A stretch of 8,736 bases of DNA, from positions 1-8,736 of the forward strand of contig SYGQ01000020.1 of NCBI GenBank assembly GCA_005799475.1, given 5' to 3'. The position numbers were made by a program, and so were the translations under genes. The notes under the pieces are model-generated. The model made no database searches, was not told the DNA's origin, and was given only the letters and a program-made list of their open reading frames with translations. Position 1 is the stretch's first letter; the number at the start of each line of letters is the position of its first letter. Origin of the DNA: Planctomycetia bacterium (GTDB lineage: Bacteria > Planctomycetota > Phycisphaerae > Phycisphaerales > SM1A02). This document shows, one piece after another, positions 1 through 6,158 of the stretch.

Positions 1-3000
1 AGGAGGTACATGTAGCCCACAGTCGTTCGCTGATGGAACGCCTCGCCGGTGCGGCCGTCGAAGAGCTGGACCTTGCCATCTTCGGGCATGAGGGCCAGGA
101 GTTCGCGGGAGGTGCCCGGATCCTTGCCGCTGCCTTCGAACTCGGCGACGCGCGCGTTGACATGCGCATTCGCCTCGCGGATGGCCTCAAAGATTTCGCG
201 CTCGGTGGCACCGTCAAAGACTGGCGTCACGGCCTGGAACCCGAGCACTCTCGCCGCCCATCCGAGGTGGGTTTCAAGGATCTGCCCGACATTCATTCGG
301 CTGGGTACCCCGAGCGGATTGAGGAGCACCTCGACCGGCGTGCCGTCTTCGAGGAACGGCATGTCCGCCTCGGGCACGATGCGGGCGATGACGCCCTTGT
401 TGCCGTGCCGACCGGCCATCTTGTCACCGACCGAGAGCTGTCGCTTCGTGGCGAGGTAGACGATCACCATCTCAAGCACGCCGGAAGGGAGTTCGTCGCC
501 GCGCTTCATGTGCGCCACGCGCCGTTCCTTCTCGCGAACGAGTTTCTGGACGCGGGGCCAGAACTGCCCGTACGCCACAAGGGCCGCCTCGCGAGACTCT
601 TTGGATCCCTTGATCCACTTTTCCGCGAAGGTCTCGATCTGTTCGAGGATGACCTCGGGAAGGTCGCTCGCACCAACGCGCTGTCGGGTCGCGGGGTCGA
701 CCATCTCGGTGCCCGTCAGGCGGTTGATCTCCGCGCACATTTCGCGGAAGAGCTCGATCGCCTTGCCGTCCATGAGTTGCTCGAAGGAACTGATCTCCTT
801 CTTCACCAACTTCTTCTGCTCGTCGTTCTGGTGCTGGCGGCGACTGAACCGCTTGGTGCCGATGACGACACCTTCGGTGCCCGCGGGGACTTCGAGCGAA
901 TCGTTCTTCACATCTTCGCCCGCGCGACCGAAGATCGCGTGCAGGAGTTTCTCCTCTGGGGAAAGTTCACTCTTGGACTTCGGGCTGACCTTGCCCACGA
1001 GGATGTCACCGGGGCCCACGCGCGCACCGACTCGGATCACGCCGTGTTCGTCCAGATTGCCAAGCGCTTGCTCGGCAACATTTGGGATGTCCGCCGTGAA
1101 CTCCTGGCGACCCAGTTTGGTCTCGCGGATCTCGACCGGGAACGATTCGATATGGATCGAAGTGAAGGCATCGTCCTTGACGAGGCGCTCGCTGATGACG
1201 ATGGCATCCTCGAAGTTGTAGCCGTCAAAGGTATTGAAGGCCACGAGAACATTCTTGCCGATGGCGAGTTCGCCACTGGCCGTGCTGGCGCCGTCGGCGA
1301 TGATCTCGCCAGTCTTCACGCGTTGGCCCGGTCGAACGATCGGCCGCTGGTTCTGACAGGTTCGCTCGTTGAGCCCGACAAACTTTCGGAGCGTGTACTC
1401 GTCGGCGTTGTCGATGATGATGCGCTGGCCGTCCACGAAAGTGACGGTGCCGCCCCGGTCGGCGCGCACGATCATTCCGCTGTGCTTGCCGACGACCTTC
1501 TCCATGCCCGTGGAGACCACTGGCGGATCGACCTTGATGAGCGGCACGGCCTGGCGCTGCATGTTCGATCCCATGAGCGCGCGATTGGCATCGTCGTGCT
1601 CGAGGAACGGAATGAGGCTTGCTGAGACGCCGACGGTTTGCTTCGGGCTGATGTCGACGAACTGGATCTCGTCGGCATCGGCGACGACGAGGTCCCCGGC
1701 CTTTCGCACCAGCATCGCGGCGTCGGCGATGGCGCCTTCCGCCGAGAGTGACTCGCTCGGCGCAAGGACGGACTTCAACTCCTCATCGGCACGGAGCGAA
1801 ACGGCCTTTCCAGTGGCCTTTCGCTTCTCGATCTGGCGGTAGGGAGTCAGGAGGAACCCGTAGTCATCGACGCCCGAGTAGATACCCAAGCTCGCGATGA
1901 GACCAATGTTTGCACCTTCAGGAGTTTCGATGGGACAGATCCGGCCATAGTGCGAAATGTGCACATCGCGCACCTCGAACCCAGCCCGCTTCCGGTTGAG
2001 GCCGCCCGGTCCGAGGGCCGACAGGCGCCGTTCGTGGACGAGCATGGAGAGGGGATTGGTCTGATCAACGACCTGCGAGAGTTCGCTGCGGCCGAAGAAG
2101 AACTCGATCGCGCTGGAGATGGACTTCGAGTTGACGAGGTCAGCGATCTTGTAGGAGTTGTCCGCGGGGTCCTTGACGCTCATGCGCTCCTGAACGGTGC
2201 GCTTGAGCTTGAGGAATCCCTTGCGCATCTCTTCCGTCGCCAATTCGTCGAGCGTGCGCAGTCGGCGGTTCCCGAGGTGGTCGATGTCGTCGACATGGGC
2301 GATCGTCCGGCGGTTTGGGTCGGCGGGACGGCGCAACTCAACGATGTAGCGGATGACCGCGAGGAAGTCCTCGGCCCTCAGGTGCTGGGCGCCCTCGCCA
2401 ACCTGCTTGTAACCGACATCGTCAGCGAACTTGCGGTTGACGCGGAAACGCCCAACGCGACCGAGTCGGTATCGGTTCTGGTCAAGGAACTTCTCCGTGA
2501 AGAGATCACGGGCCTTCTCGATCTGCGGTGGGTTGCCGGGACGGAGTCGCGCGTAGAGCCTCAAGAGCGCCGCCTCGTGCTCGGTGGCGTCGGCGAGGAA
2601 GTCGAGCTTCTCTTCGGCGAGGGTGTTGAGAATGAGCGGGTCGCCTGGATTGCAGATCGCGCGAACCGTCTTGAGTGCGCTCGCCTGAATCGTGGCAACC
2701 TTGTCGCCGAAGGGGACGCCGACCTTGCACAACTCCTCACCCGTGTCTTGATCGATGATCAGTTCTGCGGAGTAATGCTCGGGACGGAGCTTCTCCACCC
2801 GAATGTCCTCCACCTCATAGAACATCCCGAGAATCTTCTCCGTGTCGGAGAACTTCTCGTCCATGGCACGCAGGAAGGTGGTGGCCGCGAGCTTGGTGGA
2901 CTGGTCGATGCGCATCGCCAGCACATCTTTCTTCGTGACCTCGAGTTCGATCCACGAGCCGCGCTCAGGAATGATGCGCGCGCTGTGCAAGGGGCGGTCG

Positions 3001-3467
3001 CCAAGGCTCGATGCGATCGAGAAGTCCACGCCCGGGGACCGGTGCAACTGGCTCACGATGACGCGCTCCGATCCATTGACGACGAATTCACCGCCGCCGA
3101 GGAGAATCGGGATGTCACCGAGATAGATGTCTTCCTCCAGGACTTCGCTTGTTGACTCGCGCGTCAGGCGCATCTTCACCCGCCACGGATAGCCGTATGT
3201 GAGGCGGAGTTCGCGGCACTCGCCCTCGGTGTGCTGCGGTTCGCCGAAGGAGTAGGCGAGGAACTCGAGCTTCATCTGCCCGTCGTAACTCTCGATCGGG
3301 AAGATCTCCTTGAGCAGGGCCTGAAGGCCGAGGTGCTCCTTTCGGTCAGCGTGCTCCAGATTCTTCTGGAGGAAGCGCTCGTACGCAGCCTGCTGCACGC
3401 GGGTCAGGTTCGGGACAGGGATCGCGTCGCCGCGCTTGGAGTAGTCACGGACGGTTCGTGTGCTCAT
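1..3467 (-). CDS. rpoB: DNA-directed RNA polymerase subunit beta (3' end missing)
   Basis: This is the catalytic beta subunit of RNA polymerase, which forms the active-site cleft with beta'. The frame is open for 1155 codons from ATG at 3467 to the window edge. Spot checks of many conserved blocks all fall in one phase, so I see no frameshift. Visible landmarks: an N-terminus MSTRTVRDYSKRGD; the rifampicin-cluster region FGRSELSQVVDQTNPL at about residues 458-473, followed by HERRLSALGPGG; HYGRICPIETPEGANIGL; GYNFEDAIVISER with the acidic pair E753/D754; and GDKMAGRHGNKG with lysines 1016 and 1024, matching E. coli K1065 and K1073. The last visible residues are TVGYMYL; by comparison with E. 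coli about 110 residues are missing, and rpoC would be expected beyond. The short N-terminal half (rifampicin cluster about 48 residues earlier than in E. coli) shows that the proteobacterial lobe insertion is absent. The start is supported by AGAGGTG at 3471-3477. Two usually aromatic/large residues of the rifampicin pocket are Val (466, 467). Confidence 0.99.
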   Translation of the reverse strand, partial: MSTRTVRDYSKRGDAIPVPNLTRVQQAAYERFLQKNLEHADRKEHLGLQALLKEIFPIESYDGQMKLEFLAYSFGEPQHTEGECRELRLTYGYPWRVKMRLTRESTSEVLEEDIYLGDIPILLGGGEFVVNGSERVIVSQLHRSPGVDFSIASSLGDRPLHSARIIPERGSWIELEVTKKDVLAMRIDQSTKLAATTFLRAMDEKFSDTEKILGMFYEVEDIRVEKLRPEHYSAELIIDQDTGEELCKVGVPFGDKVATIQASALKTVRAICNPGDPLILNTLAEEKLDFLADATEHEAALLRLYARLRPGNPPQIEKARDLFTEKFLDQNRYRLGRVGRFRVNRKFADDVGYKQVGEGAQHLRAEDFLAVIRYIVELRRPADPNRRTIAHVDDIDHLGNRRLRTLDELATEEMRKGFLKLKRTVQERMSVKDPADNSYKIADLVNSKSISSAIEFFFGRSELSQVVDQTNPLSMLVHERRLSALGPGGLNRKRAGFEVRDVHISHYGRICPIETPEGANIGLIASLGIYSGVDDYGFLLTPYRQIEKRKATGKAVSLRADEELKSVLAPSESLSAEGAIADAAMLVRKAGDLVVADADEIQFVDISPKQTVGVSASLIPFLEHDDANRALMGSNMQRQAVPLIKVDPPVVSTGMEKVVGKHSGMIVRADRGGTVTFVDGQRIIIDNADEYTLRKFVGLNERTCQNQRPIVRPGQRVKTGEIIADGASTASGELAIGKNVLVAFNTFDGYNFEDAIVISERLVKDDAFTSIHIESFPVEIRETKLGRQEFTADIPNVAEQALGNLDEHGVIRVGARVGPGDILVGKVSPKSKSELSPEEKLLHAIFGRAGEDVKNDSLEVPAGTEGVVIGTKRFSRRQHQNDEQKKLVKKEISSFEQLMDGKAIELFREMCAEINRLTGTEMVDPATRQRVGASDLPEVILEQIETFAEKWIKGSKESREAALVAYGQFWPRVQKLVREKERRVAHMKRGDELPSGVLEMVIVYLATKRQLSVGDKMAGRHGNKGVIARIVPEADMPFLEDGTPVEVLLNPLGVPSRMNVGQILETHLGWAARVLGFQAVTPVFDGATEREIFEAIREANAHVNARVAEFEGSGKDPGTSRELLALMPEDGKVQLFDGRTGEAFHQRTTVGYMYL

Positions 3468-3614
3468 GGTCACCTCTGTGGAGTCTCGATCAAACCCAAG
3501 ATCAATGGCTGTTCGCTCGAACATGCTGTCGACTTGGAGCAAGCCGACAGCCCTCGCTCCGTGTCTCGTTTCGCAAGTTTTCGGTCAGATGCTCGAGCGC
3601 GCGCCAAGTCCCGA

Positions 3615-3644
3615 AGTGTAATGAGACGGCGGCACATTCCGCAA
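3615..3644 (-). promoter_or_regulatory. candidate rpoB promoter
   Basis: On the minus strand TTGCGG (3644-3639) and TACACT (3620-3615) are separated by 18 bases. They match the sigma-70 consensus at 3/6 and 4/6 positions. The site lies downstream of the terminator and would start a transcript near 3608 with a leader of about 140 bases. The call rests as much on context (a strong terminator upstream of an essential gene) as on sequence, so it is tentative. Confidence 0.3.
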
Positions 3645-3677
3645 GGGGGTCGGCGGGGCGAAGTTAAAAATTTAGAC

Positions 3678-3704
3678 AAAAAACCCCCAGCCGAAGCCGG
3701 GGGT
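3678..3704 (-). terminator. intrinsic terminator or attenuator between rplL and rpoB
   Basis: The minus-strand transcript forms a 9-bp hairpin: ACCCCCGGC (3704-3696), loop UUCG (3695-3692), then GCUGGGGGU (3691-3683), with one internal G-U wobble at 3698/3689. Five further U residues (3682-3678) follow directly. A C(UUCG)G tetraloop closing a GC-rich stem before a U tract is the classic rho-independent form. The opposite strand has no U tract directly after the stem, so it acts on the ribosomal-protein transcript only. It lies 60 bases past the rplL stop. It either ends the rplKAJL transcript or lets only part of the polymerases through to rpoB. Confidence 0.9.
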
Positions 3705-3764
3705 GAGGGGTTTAAAAGTCTGTGACACCTGCCCCAGATGGGCGAGCGCCACCCTCTCATGGGG

Positions 3765-4166
3765 TTACTTGACGGTGACCTTGCCGCCGGCACCCTCGAG
3801 GGCTGCCTTGAGCTTGGCCGCGTCGTCCTTGGAAATGTTCTCCTTGATGGCCTTCGGGGCGCCATCGACGAGGGCCTTGGATTCGGTGAGTCCGAGCCCA
3901 GTCGCCTCGCGGACTACCTTGACGACCGCGATCTTCGTGGGACCGCACTCCTCAAGAACAACCGTGAACTCGGTCTGGGCTTCGGCCGCGGGGGCCGCAG
4001 CCGCACCACCACCGCCGGCAACCATCACGGCGCCGCCAGCAGCGGGCTCGATGCCGTACGCGCTCTTCATGTAGTCGGCCAGGTCGACGGCCTCCTTGAG
4101 CGTGAGGGCTGCGATGGAATCACCCAACTGGGTGACCTTGGCGTCGAATGTCTTTGTGTCGGACAT
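3765..4166 (-). CDS. rplL: 50S ribosomal protein L7/L12
   Basis: This is the multi-copy stalk protein that binds L10 and recruits and stimulates translation GTPases. The protein is 133 residues, slightly longer than the usual 120-130. The N-terminal dimerisation helices (about 1-40, with LTLKEAVDLADYMKSAYGI) lead to a flexible Gly/Ala-rich hinge (about 42-62, including GGGGAAAAPAAEA). The C-terminal globular domain (about 65-133) has the conserved TKIAVVKVVREATGLGL surface for factor binding and ends in GGKVTVK. The ATG at 4166 has a strong AAGGAG (4174-4179) seven bases upstream. It follows rplJ after a 100-base structured spacer and is followed by a strong terminator, which fits separate control of this protein, needed in several copies per ribosome. 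Confidence 0.98.
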   Translation of the reverse strand: MSDTKTFDAKVTQLGDSIAALTLKEAVDLADYMKSAYGIEPAAGGAVMVAGGGGAAAAPAAEAQTEFTVVLEECGPTKIAVVKVVREATGLGLTESKALVDGAPKAIKENISKDDAAKLKAALEGAGGKVTVK

Positions 4167-4189
4167 GGTGAAACTCCTTCAAAGTGTGC

Positions 4190-4244
4190 CTCCCATAGGC
4201 GCCGCCACAAGGCGGCATTTAATCCCCGAGGGGACCAGTGGGAG
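4190..4244 (-). promoter_or_regulatory. potential three-way-junction RNA upstream of rplL
   Basis: In the minus-strand transcript, CUCCCA (4244-4239) pairs with UGGGAG (4195-4190) and encloses two hairpins. The first is UCCC-CUCG-GGGA (4234-4223). The second is GCCGCC-UUGU-GGCGGC (4216-4201). Joining segments are 4, 6 and 5 bases. The closing stem ends ten bases before the rplL Shine-Dalgarno, so it could affect ribosome entry, protect a processing end, or cap a cleaved rplL message. The pairing is seen directly; any function is inferred. No U tract follows, so it is not an intrinsic terminator. Confidence 0.45.
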
Positions 4245-4266
4245 AGCGGTTGGGGTCGAATTGAAC

Positions 4267-4812
4267 TCAGTTGGCTTTGGCGATGGTCTCGCCCTTTTCG
4301 AGCCGGGTCGATATCTCTTTGACAATGCCCAGAAGGCGCGAGCCGGGCGCGACGGCCGCGCCGACCACCTTGCCCGCGGGTGCCAGCACGATGGCCACCA
4401 CTCGAGCTTGCGCCTCTTCGCGCGTGGGAAACTGGCTCAGTCGAGTGACGCCAGCGGCGCCATCGAACCAGGTGCCATCGATGCATGCGCCCATGAGCCC
4501 GAGTTTGTCGTTCTCCCGCGCGCTCTCGACGAGTTCGCGTGCGATCGTGACAACGCTCGTCGCGCCGTACACAACGGCCCGTGGACCCTTGAGTCCTGGG
4601 TAGAGCGCTTCGAGCGGCGTGCCCTTGAAGGCGCGCTTGGCGAGCGTGTTCTTGACGACGGAAATGCGAGCGCTTGCGCCGCGCATACGGGCGCGCAGTT
4701 TCGCGTTCGCTGTCGCGGGGATGCCGACAACTTCAATGAGGACGGCGCCTTCGACATTGGCGAAGCGCTTCTTGTATTCCTCGACGATCATGTTCTTGAC
4801 GGGCTTGCTCAT
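4267..4812 (-). CDS. rplJ: 50S ribosomal protein L10
   Basis: L10 anchors L12 dimers to the GTPase-associated region of 23S rRNA. The protein is 181 residues, at the long end of the family range. The N-terminal rRNA-binding domain includes VEEYKKRFANVEGAVLIEVV and the hallmark VVKNTLAKRAF (about residues 53-63). The C-terminal segment APGSRLLGIVKEISTRLEKG forms the long helix on which L12 dimers sit. The ATG at 4812 is 30 bases after the rplA stop. No good Shine-Dalgarno lies before it (only a GGGA-like stretch), so translation probably depends on coupling to rplA. That 30-base gap leaves no room for the L10-L12 autoregulatory leader found before rplJ in many bacteria. Confidence 0.98.
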   Translation of the reverse strand: MSKPVKNMIVEEYKKRFANVEGAVLIEVVGIPATANAKLRARMRGASARISVVKNTLAKRAFKGTPLEALYPGLKGPRAVVYGATSVVTIARELVESARENDKLGLMGACIDGTWFDGAAGVTRLSQFPTREEAQARVVAIVLAPAGKVVGAAVAPGSRLLGIVKEISTRLEKGETIAKAN

Positions 4813-4842
4813 GGTGGTGTCCCAGGTCGTGGTGGGGATGGT

Positions 4843-5550
4843 TTAGGTGGCGACCGGCACGCTCGGTGTCATCGAGGCGCTGATGGTGCAGGAGTGGATG
4901 TAGACGCCCTTCGCGGACGCGGGCTTTGCCTTGTGGATGAGCGCAATGAAGTGCTCGAGGTTCGCGGTCAAGTCGTCGTCAGAGAACGACATCTTGCCGA
5001 TGATGCAGTGCACATTGCCACCGTCATCGTTGCGGTACTCCACCTTTCCCGCGGCGTACTCCCTGACGGCCGTGGCCACATCGGGGGTGACGGTGCCGGC
5101 TTTGGGGCTTGGCATCAGTCCCTTGGGACCGAGGACTTTGCCCAGTCGGCTCACGATGCGCATCATGTCGGGACTTGCAACGGCGACTTGGAAGTCGGAC
5201 CAACCGCCTTCGATCTTGGCCACGAGGTCTTCCGCACCGACCTCGACGGCGCCTGCGGCTTTCGCCGCTGCGGCCTTGTCGGAGTTGCAGAAGCAGATGA
5301 CGCGTGCGGTCTTCCCAACGCCCTTCGGGAAGCTGATCGCGCCGCGGAGTGCCTGGTCGGCCGCCTTGGGGTCGATGCCCAAGTGGACCACCACATTCAC
5401 GGTCTGGTCGAACTTGGGGGCCTTGAACTTCCGCAGTTCCTTCACGGCATCACGAGGCGCAGTGGGCGTGCGGACCGTGACGAGCGCCTGGTTCGCGCGA
5501 ACGCGCTTGCTGTGGCCGGGGAGTGATCGTTCCTTGGTGGTGACTGACAT
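4843..5550 (-). CDS. rplA: 50S ribosomal protein L1
   Basis: L1 forms the mobile L1 stalk at the E site and in many bacteria also represses its own rplKA message. The protein is 235 residues, the normal size. The N-terminal part has the usual basic region and VNVVVHLGIDPKAADQALRG. The middle has GKVLGPKGLMPSPKAGTVTP, the family signature, at about residues 138-157. The C-terminal part has VEYRNDDGGNVHCIIGKMSF and KAKPASAKGVYI. The ATG is three bases after the rplK stop, with GGAGG (5559-5563) inside the last rplK codons, so the two genes are translationally coupled. The N-terminus (MSVTTKERSLPGHSKRVR) diverges from typical L1, but no better in-frame start is visible. Confidence 0.98.
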   Translation of the reverse strand: MSVTTKERSLPGHSKRVRANQALVTVRTPTAPRDAVKELRKFKAPKFDQTVNVVVHLGIDPKAADQALRGAISFPKGVGKTARVICFCNSDKAAAAKAAGAVEVGAEDLVAKIEGGWSDFQVAVASPDMMRIVSRLGKVLGPKGLMPSPKAGTVTPDVATAVREYAAGKVEYRNDDGGNVHCIIGKMSFSDDDLTANLEHFIALIHKAKPASAKGVYIHSCTISASMTPSVPVAT

Positions 5551-5553
5551 CGG

Positions 5554-5979
5554 TTATGCCTCCACCGTCACACCCATCGAACGGGCGGTGCCTGCGATGA
5601 CTCGCATGGCCGCCTCGACGGTTCCGGCATTGAGATCCTTCATCTTGTCTTCAGCGATTTTTCGCAGTTGCGCCTGATTCAACTTGCCGACCTTGTCGGT
5701 ATTGGGCTTTCCGGAACCCTTCTCGATCTTGAGCGCCGTGGCGATCAAGACAGACGCGGGGGAGTTCTTGATCTCGAGAGCGAATGTGCGGTCGGCATAG
5801 ACGGTCACGATGCAGCCGACGACGCGACCGTTGAGGTCGCGCGTGGCTTCGTTGAACTTCGTGATGAACTGGCCGGGATTGACGCCGTTGGCGCCCAAGA
5901 CCGGTCCCAGCGGCGGCGCTGGTGTCGCCTTGCCACCCGGGGCAAGGATCTTGAATTGCTTGGTGATCTTCTTGGCCAT
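5554..5979 (-). CDS. rplK: 50S ribosomal protein L11
   Basis: L11 binds the GTPase-associated centre of 23S rRNA with L10 and is the site of thiostrepton action and of stringent-response sensing. The protein is 141 residues, matching the E. coli length. The N-terminal domain has the proline-rich PAPPLGPVLGANGVNPGQF block, with the prolines linked to thiostrepton binding kept. The C-terminal rRNA-binding domain has NSPASVLIATALKIEKGSG, then a DLNAGTVEAAMRVIAGTARS stretch. The ATG at 5979 has the best Shine-Dalgarno in the window (AGGAGGT, 8-base spacing). It is the first gene of the minus-strand cluster; secE-nusG, its usual upstream neighbours, are not here. Confidence 0.99.
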   Translation of the reverse strand: MAKKITKQFKILAPGGKATPAPPLGPVLGANGVNPGQFITKFNEATRDLNGRVVGCIVTVYADRTFALEIKNSPASVLIATALKIEKGSGKPNTDKVGKLNQAQLRKIAEDKMKDLNAGTVEAAMRVIAGTARSMGVTVEA

Positions 5980-5987
5980 GGTTCCTT

Positions 5988-5994
5988 ACCTCCT
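5988..5994 (-). promoter_or_regulatory. rplK Shine-Dalgarno
   Basis: The minus strand reads AGGAGGT eight bases before the rplK ATG, a near-complete match to the 16S anti-Shine-Dalgarno. It fixes the rplK start and contrasts with the poor sites before rplJ and tyrS. Confidence 0.9.
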
Positions 5995-6003
5995 ACCACT
6001 GCG

Positions 6004-6044
6004 GCCCCGACAGGGGGCATCGCCGGCTCAGCCAAGATCCGGCG
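6004..6044 (-). promoter_or_regulatory. candidate structured rplK leader
   Basis: Two adjacent hairpins can form in the rplK leader RNA. The first pairs CGCCGG (6044-6039) with CCGGCG (6026-6021) and can extend through a two-base bulge into CUU/GAG. The second pairs GCCCC (6018-6014) with GGGGC (6008-6004) around a five-base loop. They end about ten bases before the Shine-Dalgarno. In many bacteria L1 binds a leader that mimics its rRNA site at this place. I could not match the L1-site consensus by eye, so this is a candidate only. Confidence 0.35.
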
Positions 6045-6083
6045 CACAGAAGTAGTCATTGCGGTCTGAATTGCGAGCCGCGC

Positions 6084-6112
6084 ACGGTAGCAGGATCCCC
6101 CGGAGCGCGCAA
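6084..6112 (-). promoter_or_regulatory. candidate promoter for the rplKAJL transcript
   Basis: On the minus strand TTGCGC (6112-6107) and TACCGT (6089-6084) are 17 bases apart, with TGC directly before the -10 box giving an extended -10 look. The -10 match to consensus is only 3/6. The predicted start near 6077 gives a leader of about 100 bases that would include the two hairpins at 6004-6044. It is the best candidate in the 179-base divergent region, not a firm call. Confidence 0.35.
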
Positions 6113-6158
6113 GCAGGCGCCGCAAGTCTATTCTGCCCGCCACACACAGTGACCACCG

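Larger units (their letters stand above)
3468..3764 (-). other. rplL-rpoB intergenic spacer
   Basis: This 297-bp non-coding stretch lies between the rplL stop and the rpoB start. Reading in the direction of transcription, it holds weak GC stems just after rplL, a strong intrinsic terminator (3678-3704), an AT-rich patch (about 3661-3677), a candidate promoter (3615-3644) and about 140 bases of leader ending in the rpoB Shine-Dalgarno. The short open frames crossing it in several phases resemble no family I know and look like chance. In E. coli this spacer holds a partial attenuator and an RNase III site that set the ratio of ribosomal protein to polymerase; the position here is equivalent. 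Confidence 0.8.

Noticed and set aside
33..1625. A 530-codon open frame on the plus strand.
   Set aside because: It is the exact codon-register antisense of rpoB, which is conserved throughout. Long antisense frames are expected in GC-rich genes, and the translation resembles no family.
1950..3155. A 401-codon open frame on the plus strand.
   Set aside because: It is also antisense to rpoB in the same register, with no ribosome site or recognisable domain.
3684..3713. The rplL-rpoB hairpin as a bidirectional terminator.
   Set aside because: The plus-strand product has GAGGGG before only three U residues, and no plus-strand gene ends there.
4201..4216. The GCCGCC-UUGU-GGCGGC hairpin as a terminator after rplJ.
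   Set aside because: No U tract follows the stem, and rplL directly downstream has a strong ribosome site and no visible promoter of its own.
4096..5526. A 476-codon plus-strand open frame across the ribosomal protein genes.
   Set aside because: It spans rplL, rplJ and rplA antisense and crosses their spacers; the minus-strand genes are unmistakable.
6129..6134. TATTCT as a -10 box for tyrS.
   Set aside because: No acceptable -35 box lies 16-18 bases upstream; the leader would be under 20 bases. It remains possible given the weak tyrS ribosome site, but the sequence does not support a call.
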